Origin: Hevea brasiliensis
Lineage: Eukaryota > Streptophyta > Magnoliopsida > Malpighiales > Euphorbiaceae
Direction of reading: 5' to 3'
Assembly (NCBI RefSeq): GCF_030052815.1
Contig: NC_079502.1
Span: forward strand, 3,930,885 to 3,994,884
DNA length: 64,000 nt
The position numbers and the translations under genes were made by a program. A model generated the notes under the pieces. It searched no databases and was not told where the DNA came from. It was given only the letters and a program-made list of their open reading frames with translations. Shown one piece after another: positions 24,201 to 35,057 of this stretch. Each line of letters begins with the position of its first letter. The stretch's first letter is position 1.

Positions 24201-25334
24201 AATTCTGAGTTATATAGGTGTGTGATTTCCATATCAAATAACGGAGACTGTTTAATCATCATTAAGAACTGTTGAAGAAGATGAAAAATTTATTCCATGT
24301 CGGAATAAGAGAGAGTTGGAAATTATGACGAAGACAGAGAGGTTGCTCTTTTTTTCTCATGGATTCATTGGCATGCATAATTTTGCCTGCAATAATATGA
24401 TCCTCCACCAATCATGTGCCACGTTTGTTTTGTGTTTCTGCACATATGCATTGCGCAACGGGGAACTTTTTTTTCTGTGCTAATTTGCATACTGAGAAAG
24501 CTTTCCAACAGCAAAATCCAATAAATCTATAATTAATAATACATTTAAAACATTATTTTTCTTAATATTAACTTAAATAATAATCTCAAACAAGCGAATG
24601 CTCAATACTCAATAGTCAAATATTGTTCTTAGTCTCTCTCTAAGCTTAATTTAGAGAGAGAAATTTCACTATTTGATTCTCGTCTTTTTTCTGGTCTAAG
24701 GCTTTTTCCATTCTTTTCTATTGAACTACTACAGCTTCTTTCGCCCCTCAATGATAGAACAAAATTTAAAATACAATCTTTTTATATATAATAGTTGTAT
24801 TATTACTATTGATCATAGTAGATCTCATGTAAATCTCATTATAATTAATAAATAGAGTTTATTTATTGTGCATATAATGATAGTACTGAATAAATTCTTT
24901 AAGGGCAGAAGAGACTTTCTCATCTTCAACTCGACAGTGTGTCTACCCTCTCCATTATTGGGTTAGTTGCATAAACGGGTTTTAATACTTTTGTAGGTTT
25001 AGAGCTGGAATGGTGAGCGACTTCATTTGGAAACTGAGCAATTTGTATCTTGGCTGCATGTGTGTTTTTTTAGATGTTGGTGGGTGTCTGCTCTCTGTGT
25101 CGGTGTGTGCTCCTTTGGTTTTGGTATGACATGGGATTCAATAGTTGTGATTCTATGCTTGATTTGGTGCCAACGCAAAACTTCAATGGCTATTCAAAGA
25201 TGTACAAAAGCCTTCCTTGTAGATTTTAGTACTTAGGGTGGGTTCTTTCTTCTCTGCATTAGTCTTTCTTATACTTGTAAGTTTTGCTTATTCCGCCATT
25301 TGGGTACCTTGTCCACGAGGAGGAGGGTGTATGG

Positions 25335-25860
25335 GAGCTTTTTACTATAGCGGTCGAAGGGGAAAAATAATTAACAAGAAGGGGGTTTGTTTGAGAAAAA
25401 TTACGAATTGAGGCTGAATAAAAAATGGAACACTAGTTATATTAGCATTAATTAAGTAAGACACTAATATCAGTAGCATGTTGAATGAAAAGAATCGTTT
25501 AAGGGTTAGAATGCCAATTATAATGGAGTTTTGATTTGGAACAATAAGTGTGAAATTCATTTAAACATTGGACGCTATAATAATTAGTATTCAAGTGCTT
25601 GGACGCTATTATAATTAGCACTCCATACTTGGATGCTATTATAATTAATACTCTCATGTTTTCTCCGGCGTTTTCTTTTCTTTTTATTATTTTGTTTTCA
25701 TTGGATGCTAATAAGAATAACGTCTACATAACAATAAAAAGCCTTCATTTACCTATTTATGTTCACCTTTACTCTGATATTTTCCGGGCTGATTAGTCAA
25801 TTGTCCATCTCCATTTCATGTTTATTTTTAGGTATGTTAATTAGTTTTTTTACTAGCATC

Positions 25861-25931
<71 letters not shown>

Positions 25932-26719
25932 AGGTCAGTCATCTCTCTTGACCATTTTTATTTCATACTCGAATCCGATTAATTTTCTCAAAACTTGAAT
26001 TTGATTAAAATTTATTCTCAACTATCAAAACTCATCCTAAATTTGATTATTGTTACTAAAAAAATACCCAAGCATGTTTAATTTTATATATTTTAATTAA
26101 TAATATGCATAAAAATTATTTTTTTATTAATATTTTATATTTTAAAAATTTAATAATTTCATAAAATATTTAAATTCTATTTTATGTAAAATAAGTATAT
26201 AACATTCATAAATATTATTATAAAAAATATATATTTTATATTTAATTAAGTATTTATATAAACGGCTTCAACTAACAGATATTCAACATATAGAATCGAA
26301 ACTCAACCTGAATCTCGTAACAAGTATCATTTTTCAAACCTAAACCTATTACAAATCAAATTATATATTTTTCAAACCCGTCCTGTTAAAATTCAATCAG
26401 ATTAAATATCTTTAAAAAGTCGTACAAGCATGGAGTGCTAATTATAATAGTATCCAATTACTTGGATACTAATTATAATAACGTTCAATGTTCAAAAGAA
26501 TCATCCCAACTCTTAGACGCTATTAATAATAGCGCCCTGTGCAATTTTACATTTTCTTTTTTCGAAACACTATTAATAATAGCGTTCTGCTTAATTAATG
26601 CCAATATGACTAACGTTTCTTTTTTTTTTTTTCTACTCACTCCCAATTCATAATTTTTCCCAAATAAACCCCTTTCTTATTATTTCTTTTTCTCCTTCCA
26701 CTCATATGGTAAAAAGCTC
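25335..26719. mobile_element. Non-autonomous Mutator-like element (MULE), 1385 bp, 9-bp target-site duplication
   Basis: Long terminal inverted repeats: 25335-about 25631 reads as the reverse complement of about 26427-26719, with scattered differences. The outermost bases are GAGCTTTTTAC on the left and GTAAAAAGCTC on the right. The element is flanked by a perfect 9-bp direct duplication GGTGTATGG (25326-25334 and 26720-26728). Long inverted repeats with a 9-bp target duplication are diagnostic of the Mutator superfamily. The 1.4-kb body has no transposase frame. The arms contain short internal repeats of a GACGCTATTATAATTAG motif, and the middle carries an (AAT)n/(ATT)n palindrome. Confidence 0.9.
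25861..25934. repeat. (AAT)n-(ATT)n inverted microsatellite in the MULE centre
   Basis: A run of TAA units switches directly to a run of TAT/ATT units, so the strand can fold back on itself. It lies between the MULE arms. Confidence 0.9.
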
Positions 26720-26728
26720 GGTGTATGG

Positions 26729-27745
26729 CGGTGCTGCAATTAGCGAGCGGCACATCTCTGTTCTCTGCTGCCTAGGATTTCAGCTATGGGCTCGAGCCTT
26801 GTATTTGGTTGGATAGAATAGGTTGCTAGCTCTTTGGGCTATGTTTGTTAAACCTCTTTAGTTCTCTTGGCTGGCCTATGAGTCGGCCCTCTTTTCACAG
26901 TTATTAAGGATAGGTAAAATGATTATTGTAGTATTTATAAAAAAAAATCAATAAATTAGATTGGTCATTAAATTCAGTGTTACAATAATACATAAGACAA
27001 TTTTTTTTTATATAAAATTATAATTAAAATTTAAATTTTAAAATCAACTTTAGTACTATTAAATTAAAATTTAGTAGTTAAAAAATAAAATATTTAAACT
27101 TTGATATTTTATTTCTTATAATAATATAATTTTTCATTTCATCCTAGATCGTCAGATTAATTAATTAGTTTATTAATTGTTAGCATCGATCAAACAAGGA
27201 TCATCTTATTTCAAGAGCCCATTTGGCAAGGATTTGTGCAGTTGGGCTTCCGTGCACAAACTCCAAGAGCCGAGGTGTCGTGTGAGGAAAGGCTTCAAGC
27301 AACTAAGAGCTTGCTTCTTTATGCAATGCCCATTTTGGCTACAAGCATGCGTCCATCACAGCACACCCGCGGTGCCAAATAGGCCCAAAGAAACAAATTG
27401 TGCAGTTTCTTTAAAATAAGGTCAAATGTACGGAGTTTTGTTTTTCAGAAAATAAATTATTTAGTTTAGGATAAGTAATTTTTTTTTAAAAAAATAAAGA
27501 AAAAATAAATTTTCCTGTAAGTTACTTACCCTTAATCAAACAGGCCATATTAGTCCTTTTGCCAAATTACCTCTTCATTCTCCATCACCCTCTACAGATT
27601 TTCTGGATCTTCCTGCAGATTTTCTGATCACTTTTTTAACGTTCTTAGAGTTATGCTCATTGTTAACACAATCAATGATGTCACAATCCCTCTTCAATGA
27701 ATAATGTAACAGAAAGAAACTAAACAAGCTTAATGTAAGAGAAAC
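26729..27745. other. Intergenic repeat-derived region
   Basis: Contains the right half of the degraded repeat hit by the MULE, then AT-rich DNA. A small GC-richer patch at about 27190-27385 has imperfect inverted ends (GCCCATTTGGCA on the left, TGCCAAATAGGC on the right) that suggest a hAT-like MITE without a clear target duplication. No gene recognised. Confidence 0.4.
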
Positions 27746-27925
27746 CTGAGCAATAGTCTTTCCCCAAGCCTCTGCAATTTCACTTAGCACTACATTGTCC
27801 ATTGCAAAATTAGTGCCCCATCGACCCCCTTTTGCTCCCAGGGAAGAATAAGCTGTTACAACTATACCTTTGGCCTTGCGGAGTTCTCTGAGTTTCCTTT
27901 GTAGCCAGACAGGGCTCATCTCCAC
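27746..27925 (-). pseudogene. Orphan aldo-keto reductase exon 3
   Basis: A single 180-nt block with an AG acceptor before and a GT donor after it. It encodes 60 residues beginning VEMSPVWLQRKLREL, the same length and phase as exon 3 of the intact reductase at 28173-29677. Flanking intron bases (the CTGGGTTTTCAGTACTGCATAA stretch) also match intron 2 of that gene, so this is a tandem-duplication remnant. No exon 1, 2 or 4 lies at the expected positions. The block has no internal stop, but without the catalytic N-terminal half it cannot encode a working enzyme. Confidence 0.8.
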
Positions 27926-28172
27926 CTGAATAATTCATCATCTCTGGGTTTTCAGTACTGCATAACACACACACATCAACAATTTGCATGCACAAAGGTT
28001 GCTGTGAAGAGATGAGAGGAACCTTCTGGGCTTTCTTGCTTCAATTTACACAAAATGCCCTCATGCTCTTGCGCTTAAGTACAATGGCAAAGGAGCAATT
28101 GTACGATACAAGTTCACATCATTTATCAAGATAAAGCTCTGGAGTTCAATTTACAATTTATTTAATATGAGG

Positions 28173-29677
28173 TTAAATCTCCCCATCCCATAGCTCTTCA
28201 AGGGACTTGTATGGTCCATTAGCTGAAACTAGTTCTTCTCTAGGTTGTAATCTTTGTTGTGGGATTTGATTAATCTTGTCATGATCATCCTTCAATAGTG
28301 CCCAATCAAAGATGTTCATATTCTCCTTCAGTCTTTCTTTCCTATAGCTCTTAACTACAAAACTTGTTCCTTGCTCATACGCCCATCGCAGACAAACCTG
28401 CCCACATGCATAATCAACACTAAAATTGTTTATAATTCATATAGATCACCAACATATATAATGCATTTTTTGTGTTCAAATGGGTGTTCTTTTAGCTTTT
28501 GTTTGACTGCCCCCAAAATAGATACCTGAGCAACAGTCTCGCCACGAGTCTTTGCAATCTCATTTAGTACTTCATTGTCCATGACTAAACTGCTGCCCCA
28601 GCGAGTCCCCTTTGCTCCTAGAGGAGAGTAAGCAGTCACTACTATGTCATTAGCCTTGCAGAATTCTCTAAGCTTCTTCTGTTGCCAGAGAGGGCTCATC
28701 TCCACCTACAGAACTCACCATCCATTTCTGGGTTTTCAATACTGCATAATATAGCAAATTGACACATAATTTAAGAGAAATGAAAATGAAAAAAAAAAAA
28801 TACTTGATTTACTGCAGGAGGGATAGTAGCGAAGGCAAGTAAGTGTTCAAGCTTCTTGCAAGAAAAGTTGCTGACTCCAATGGCCTTTGTGAGGCCAAGC
28901 TGTTGGCACTCTTCCATGGCTGCCCACACAGACTTGAAGTCCATTGGCAGAAGCTCGTCCTTAGGCACTGGGAACATCAATCTTCCAGGCTTAAAACTGA
29001 TGGGCCAGTGGATCAAATAAAGGTCTAGATACTCCAGTTGAAGAGTCCTGTGCACAATTAGTTCTATACATAATCTAGACTAGTTATCAGGACAAGCATA
29101 GGCAAATAAAAGCTGAAATTATGGGTTTATTTTGCAGTGAGCCAAAACCAATTCAATTTTAAAGGGGTTGATTCCTCACAACTCGCAAGCCTATCAATGA
29201 CTCAATCCATTTTTTAATCGGCAAATATCGATTAAGATCAAAAGGTTACCAAATCTGGTAAGTTATGCAGCAAAATTTATAGTGCTCAAGTTGCTTATAT
29301 GGTAATGTACAGTAATAGACAGAAAAAAAAATGGTCGGATCTCTTTCTTGCCTGAGGGAATTCTTTAGAGCAGGCATGACAAGATCGGTGTGAGCATCGG
29401 AGCACCAAAGCTTAGAAGTGATGAAGAGCTCGTCTCGAGAACCAATAAGGCCAAGTCTAAGCGCTTCAGCTATGGCTTCTCCCACAGCTTTTTCTGACCT
29501 GTACAGTGGAGAAGTGTCAAAGTGCCTGTAGCCAATCTTTATCGCCTCCAGGACCGCCGTCTTCATCGTGGCTTCATCGAAGGGGTCCGCCGCTGTCCCC
29601 ATGCCTATTACCGGCATTTCCCGGTGGCCGTAGTAGGAAGCCAGCGTCATTTTCGGTGTTTCTGGTGCGTTGTCCAT
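28173..29677 (-). CDS. NADPH-dependent aldo-keto reductase (AKR4 type), intact gene
   Basis: Four exons: 29352-29677, 28804-29047, 28526-28705 and 28173-28397. They sum to 975 nt and 324 residues, a normal family length. The protein is a cytosolic-type (beta/alpha)8 reductase that reduces carbonyls with NADPH. The catalytic tetrad is complete: Asp54 and Tyr59 in [10 protein letters not shown], Lys89 in FITSKLW, His122 in YLIHWP. The GVSNF block and the late NADPH-binding [11 protein letters not shown] stretch are present. It resembles plant enzymes annotated as codeinone reductase-like, chalcone (polyketide) reductase-like or deoxymugineic acid synthase-like, so the substrate cannot be named. 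Intron 1 uses a GC donor (CAG|GCAAGA) where the neighbouring pseudogene has GT. The start gives [10 protein letters not shown], in frame with exon 1 and about the length of relatives. No transit peptide seen. Confidence 0.88.
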
Positions 29678-30462
29678 GTCTTGAAGAGAGAATCTTGCAA
29701 GATTGGTGTCGGCAGCTGCAGTCTACTGTCTACGCTTCCTTTTCTTTGGCAAGGATGAGACATTTTGCATGCAAGTCCTCCTTTTTGAAGTATTTGCATA
29801 TATTCCTCTGGACATGCTGTGCATAGAATCATAAATTTACCATTAAAATCAACCAATCTCATAGCCCTCCGAGTCTTCTTTTTTTTTTTTTATTTAAATA
29901 TAAATTTGGAATTTCACATTGTTGAGAACAACTCTTAATATAATTAAGCCAAAAACTCATCAGTTCTAAACTCAAATTCGTGATTCACGTTATGTTGAGC
30001 TTAAACTCATTGGTTTTAAGCATTGATTGAAATTGTCATTATCCTCCTTCATTTTGCTCCATCAGGGGCATTAACTGATTTCATACTTGATACCCATGAA
30101 AAGACATTCCCATTCCCATGAATCACTGCTTTCTCTTTTAAGTACTTCATTCTCCATTGCCATACTAATCCCATTGGTTAATTCATTCTCCTTCAGGGGC
30201 ATATGCAGGTTACACAACCCAACTGCTCTCATCACCCAACCAACCAAGAGAAAAGGGAAAGCTGATTTGTTACTCGAGAAGATGGAAATAGAGGAATCAT
30301 TTTATAATCAACATAACACCAAATCAAAACATCCACGAAAAGCATATAGAATTACAACAGGATAAACAACATTACAAGCATAGAATGCAAATACATAACT
30401 ATATCATTTTCTGGAGAAAAACTCCATGAATTGTATGACATAATGCACTTATTCACTTGTAT

Positions 30463-32186
30463 TTATTTCACATGTTTAACATTAAAGCTCCCCATCCCAG
30501 AGTCTTCAATGGACTTATATGGCCCAACAGGAGAGTCAAAGTCCTCCTTAAGCATGAATCTTCGCTGTGGGATTTGACTGATCTTTTCATTATCTTCCTT
30601 TGACAGATCCCAGTCAAATATCTCCATATTCTCTTTTAGCCTCTCCTTTTTATAGCTCTTTACCGCAAGAGTTGCCCCTTGCTCAATTATCCATCCCAGA
30701 GACACCTGCAATGCAAACTTAAAGATGATCACTGAGGGAAAATATATATCAAGAATTAATTAGTCATCCAATACTATCTATATCTAAGTACAAATGCACA
30801 AAGAAAAGACCAATTGAAAATATGCAATTAATAGAACCTGTGCAACAGTCTTTCCATGCTCCTTGGCAATCTCTTTCAGCACTTCATTGTCCATAACCAG
30901 ATTGCTGCCCCAGTTGGCACCTTTTGCTCCCAAAGGAGAGAAAGCAGTCACTATGACATTGTGGGTCTTGCAAAATTCTATAAGCTTCTTCTGCTGCCAT
31001 ACTGGGCTCATCTCCACCTAAATATAATATATACGTATATATACCATCTCCAAAGTATCATCTACTGCCAAAAAATCTCTGACATCAACAGATTAAGTGT
31101 ACATGATTAATCATAAAATGGCAGACTTACTTGATTTACTGAAGGAGGAATTGTAGCAAAGGAAAATATAGTTTCAAGCTTCTTACAAGAGAAGTTGCTG
31201 ACTCCAATGGACATTGTGAGGCCAAGCCTCTGGCAATCTTCCATGGCTGCCCACACAGCCTTGTAGTCCATTGGTTGAAGCTCCTCTTTAGGTGTTGGAT
31301 ATTCATACCTTCCTGGCTTAGAACTGATGGGCCAGTGAATGAGATAGAGATCTAGCTACTCCAATTGAAGATTCCTGCACACAATAGCAATCAAGTACTC
31401 ATAGCTGATTGAATTAAGGAATAGATTTTTCTTTTTTTTTTACTTAACTTCAAATGAACTTGAACACAAAATCTCACTTGGTAAGTGTGGTATAAGGTCT
31501 TTTCAATTGTTCTACTACTACTACCTCCTCAAGTTATGGATGAGGCACTTAAAAATCAACAACTGACAAAGACAACCATAAAAGAAAACAGTGCTAGATG
31601 TCTCCACCAAAATATGTCCAGAAAGAATAAAAAATTTGAAATTTTTTTTTTATAAATTTATATTCTACATATGATTAATCCAACTGGGTACAACAAACTT
31701 TATCCAAAAAAGTAGCAATTGATAGTTGATTCTCTGTAAAGATGCCTACAGCTACAGCAAACTAAACCAGTTCTTATTTATTTACTAAAAAATATACATA
31801 AAATATTAATTTTCTTCATATGATTTTTTTTTATCTGAGAGATGAATGCTTAATTACCTGAGAGAATTCTTTAGAGCAAGGACAACACGATCACCATGTG
31901 CATCGCTGCACCAGAGCTTTGAAGTGATGAAGAGTTGCTCCCGAGAAGCAAGGAGGCCAAGTTCAAGAGCTTCGGCAATGGCTTCCCCAAGAACCTGCTC
32001 TGAGCCATACATGGCGGCAGTGTCAAATTGCCTGTATCCCTGGCTGATGGCATCAAGGATCACCGCTCTCATGGCGGATTCAATAAATGGGTCGGCGGCT
32101 GTGCCCAAAGCGATCACTGGCATGTCCAGATTTCAGGAGGACGGTATGAGTTTCACTTGAGGGATCTTGATCACCTGAGTCTCCAT
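30463..32186 (-). pseudogene. Aldo-keto reductase pseudogene with complete exon layout
   Basis: All four exons of an AKR4-type gene are in place with good splice sites: 31858-32186, 31131-31374, 30838-31017 and 30463-30705. The second and third are exactly as long as in the intact gene (244 and 180 nt). It is broken in three ways. Codon 18 of exon 1 is TGA, where relatives have a Gly GGA codon. Exon 2 has TAG where the intact gene has the Tyr codon of LEYLDLYL. One base is missing near the end, so the conserved LWDGE end reads SGMGSFNVKHVK. The catalytic Asp, Tyr, Lys and His positions are still recognisable (FDTAAMYGSE, FITSKLW, LIHWP). Translation could only restart at the ATG after the first stop and would still meet the second. 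Confidence 0.88.
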
Positions 32187-32312
32187 TTGGTTTAACAGGT
32201 ACAATAGGGATAAGAAGAGCCACCACGAACTCTTATAATGTGTTGACTGACATAAATATCTGAAGAGAATTCATAAATATGCATTGTTTAGCATCGTTGT
32301 TGAATGGTTATT

Positions 32313-32480
32313 AAGGGAATTATTTTTTAAATATATTATTTAAAAAGTATTAAAAAATAATTTAAAATTTAATTTAATTAATTTTAATTATAAAAATAAT
32401 AAAATAATAAAATAATTTTTTAAAATTATATTTTCAATATTTAAAATAATACTTTTTATTCAAAAAATTAATTTCAGACC
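32313..32480 (+). repeat. AT-rich dispersed MITE-like repeat, copy A
   Basis: Matches the reverse complement of 43660-43845 over about 165 bases, with few gaps and many substitutions. The shared parts include AAGTATTAAAAAATAATT-like and CTTTTTATTC-like blocks. No clear target duplication. Confidence 0.5.
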
Positions 32481-32486
32481 TTTATG

Positions 32487-33030
32487 CTATGTTTAGATAA
32501 ATTATAGGAGGGAAAGAAAAATAAAGGGAGGAAAATTTTTTTTATTTTTCATCCTTTATTTTTTTTTTATATTTAGGAAAGGGAGAAAATAAATTTATTT
32601 TCCCTTGTAAAAGAGTGAAAGTAAAATAATTAAAATTACTATTTTATTCATATTTTATAAATTATTTTTTTATGTGAATAAACACTATATTAAATATATA
32701 ATTATGAAAAAGGTTCATAAAATATTACTCCACTATTTTATTGTTATGTTAAAAATATTAAAAAAAATACAAATAATTAAAAGACATAAATGAATATAAA
32801 AGTAAAAGGATTATTATGTAATTTTATAAGTTAAAAAGGTGATTTGACCCTACACTGTTTGTTTTCTCTCCAAAGTGGAGAGAACAAGCTCAAACGAAAA
32901 TATTTGATATTTTCCTTTCAATCCTCATTTTTCCTCTATTTTTCAAATAGGAAAAAATGTCACATCATAAATATTTTTCATAATTTATTTTCCTTCCTCC
33001 CTCCTTTCCTCCAATCTAAATAAGTTCTCA
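32487..33030. mobile_element. Possible MITE-like element with imperfect inverted ends
   Basis: The left end (ATGTTTAGAT followed by an AGGAGGGAAAG stretch) is loosely the reverse complement of the right end (CTTCCTCCCTCCTTTCC followed by ATCTAAATAAG). Several GGAGAGAA-like repeats lie inside. No target-site duplication established. Confidence 0.25.
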
Positions 33031-33712
33031 AACGTAATGTCAAACAGGCATATACTAAGATTTAACTTGAGATCATTCATTTTAGAAAAAATTATTGTTT
33101 AATTCATATATTATAACAAAATTAATAATTTAATACATATTTTATAAATTATATTATTTAATTTCTAAATTTTAATGTCACAAGTGTCATTGAGATTAAA
33201 TCATATTAAGATAGATTACGTATCACTGAGATTAAATCATATTAAGATAGATTATGAAAATAGAACCCATCCTTAAAAACCTGCATGCAAGATGATAGTG
33301 TTTAGAGATTTATTAATCTCTCGTTAAAATTGATCATTATTGATGTGAGACAGCAGCACTATGGTGATTGCAATTCAGAGCTCAATAGAGGGAGCTCTTA
33401 GTACCTCAAGACTCGTTCAAGAAAGTCTCAAATTTCTTGTAATTTGAGAAATAATTACTAGTTAAATTTTATTAATTCTGAGTGACCTCAAGAATTATTG
33501 AAAATTCTATTAAAAATAGAAGTCCTAATTCCATCAGGTTTATAACTTTACTTAAAAAAGGAAATAATAATTAAAATCATAATCCCTTTCCTAATTGGCT
33601 TCTCATTGCAAATCCCAATTGGGGTGGGCACTAATATTCATACAAATCCTATATATATATATATATATATATATGAAGCCAATTGGTTATCTCTCCTACT
33701 CTCAGAAAACCA
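33031..33712. other. AT-rich intergenic region upstream of RING-H2 copy 2
   Basis: Contains the promoter side of the RING-H2 gene, including (TA)12 at 33651-33674. A short upstream ATG at 33673 opens a frame of 67 codons that overlaps the RING-H2 start out of frame. No independent gene seen. Confidence 0.5.
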
Positions 33713-34186
33713 ATGACGATGCTTCTACTTTACACCTGCTCAGAACCGCGCGCGCAAGGCAGCGCTCAACAATGGATGATTCCAACGGCAGTGTTTGCAA
33801 TATCCTTTTTATTTCTCATCTTTCTGCACTTGTATTTCTGGTTCAGGAACCTTCATGCTCGAGTTCTCGATATTGAAAGCGGAATAATAATATGGGATGG
33901 CGATGATCATCCAAGTTTGTCAGACGCAGAGGAAGATATAGAGGCAGCTGCACCCACCAAACCATGGCTGACGGTAGAGGAGTTGGAAAAAGCATTCCCA
34001 ACATTCGCTCATGGGAAAACCATAGAAAGGAATGTGTGTGCCATATGTTTCGATAAACTGAAAGAAGGAGACAAGTGTCGGAAACTTCTTCCTTCTTGCA
34101 TTCACATTTTCCATAAAACTTGCATTGATCTTTGGCTTTCTAGGCATAATAGCTGCCCACTTTGCCGTGCCGTTTTGTTCTTGTAA
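33713..34186 (+). CDS. ATL-type RING-H2 finger protein (copy 2)
   Basis: Same 157-residue architecture as copy 1: one membrane segment, short linker, C-terminal RING-H2 with all eight zinc ligands. It differs from copy 1 by Tyr to His before the GKTIERN stretch, by Leu to Phe and Glu to Lys inside the first RING loop (CAICFDKLKEGD), and by Asn to His near WLSRHNS. None of these is a zinc ligand. The first in-frame ATG is at 33713; upstream codons in frame include only a TTG. A 67-codon out-of-frame upstream reading frame starting at 33673 overlaps the start and could lower translation if the transcript begins before it. Copy 1 lacks enough upstream sequence to compare. Confidence 0.85.
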   Translation: MTMLLLYTCSEPRAQGSAQQWMIPTAVFAISFLFLIFLHLYFWFRNLHARVLDIESGIIIWDGDDHPSLSDAEEDIEAAAPTKPWLTVEELEKAFPTFAHGKTIERNVCAICFDKLKEGDKCRKLLPSCIHIFHKTCIDLWLSRHNSCPLCRAVLFL

Positions 34187-35057
34187 CTGTAGCTACCTAG
34201 CTTCTGTATAGGATTTTTTCCAAAGGTTTTGGAGTTTTGACTCTGTTTAGATGAAGTCATTCAAAGTGTTCTTTTTTTAGGTTTTGTTATTTTTTTTTTG
34301 GAAGAAGCCGCTCAAAGTTGACCTAGTGTTACAAAATATTATTATTACTATTATTATTTCTTCAGAATAAATTAATTTCAAACAATTTAATATGTATGAA
34401 TTCATTTAGAAAGTCACACCTGATATATATGTTTGCAAAGCCATAAATATAATTCACTTGAAATTCTATATATATATGTATTTAATTTTGTAACATTTGT
34501 TTAATTAAATTCTAATAATAACTGATAAAATTGTATATATACAAAGTGCCAAATTCTAAGCCTGAGCTGAATGCCTTTACCACCAATGCCCTATAATGGC
34601 TAGCTGATTCAGCATATTTCAGCACTTGAAACTTCTGCATGCAATCCTTCACATCCACTGAACTGAACAACGTTTTCAAGTGTTTAATGAAAGAAAATAT
34701 CAAACACACTTTGGTAATAGGTTAAACCAGCTCTGATTCATCTTTACCCAGCGCCACTTCTGACTCCCCTCAGAGAAGATGGAAGTAATTCAGTATCATA
34801 GATTGGAAAGATTATTAACCATTATGTATCACCATTCATTGGCTTGGCATGAAACCTTTTGGGTACCTAAAGTTGTATTTAAACGTGTGTTCTATCACAT
34901 AAGCTGATACTTATAGTCTAGAATACACAAACTTCGAACAAAGTTCATGGAGATGCACCAGCATAACAGAGACTAAAGGCAAATTTCACCAGCTTTACAT
35001 ACTGCCAGAACGCATGCACTGAGAATTTACAGAAACAAACCAGAAGCTGAATAAAAT
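34187..35057. other. Convergent intergenic region, RING-H2 / PIRL (copy 2)
   Basis: Counterpart of 485-1353, with the same AT-rich content. It should hold the two 3' untranslated regions. Confidence 0.7.

Larger units (their letters stand above)
15671..25325. other. 9.6-kb gene-poor intergenic region upstream of the ERF gene
   Basis: Long AT-rich stretch. Open frames here are short, low in complexity or created by microsatellites. A leucine-rich frame at 19224-19499 could encode a small secreted peptide but has no recognised motif. Part of the DNA just left of 25325, together with that just right of 26728, reads as one continuous degraded repeat into which the MULE inserted. The region could hold distal regulatory DNA for the ERF gene, which I cannot assess. 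Confidence 0.5.

Noticed and set aside
25597..26653. Several short frames inside the MULE arms with similar peptides
   Set aside because: They reflect the inverted and direct DNA repeats of the element, not a coding gene; no transposase motif.
27190..27385. hAT-like MITE with GCCCATTTGGCA ends
   Set aside because: The inverted ends are short and imperfect and no 8-bp target duplication was found, so it is not called as an element.
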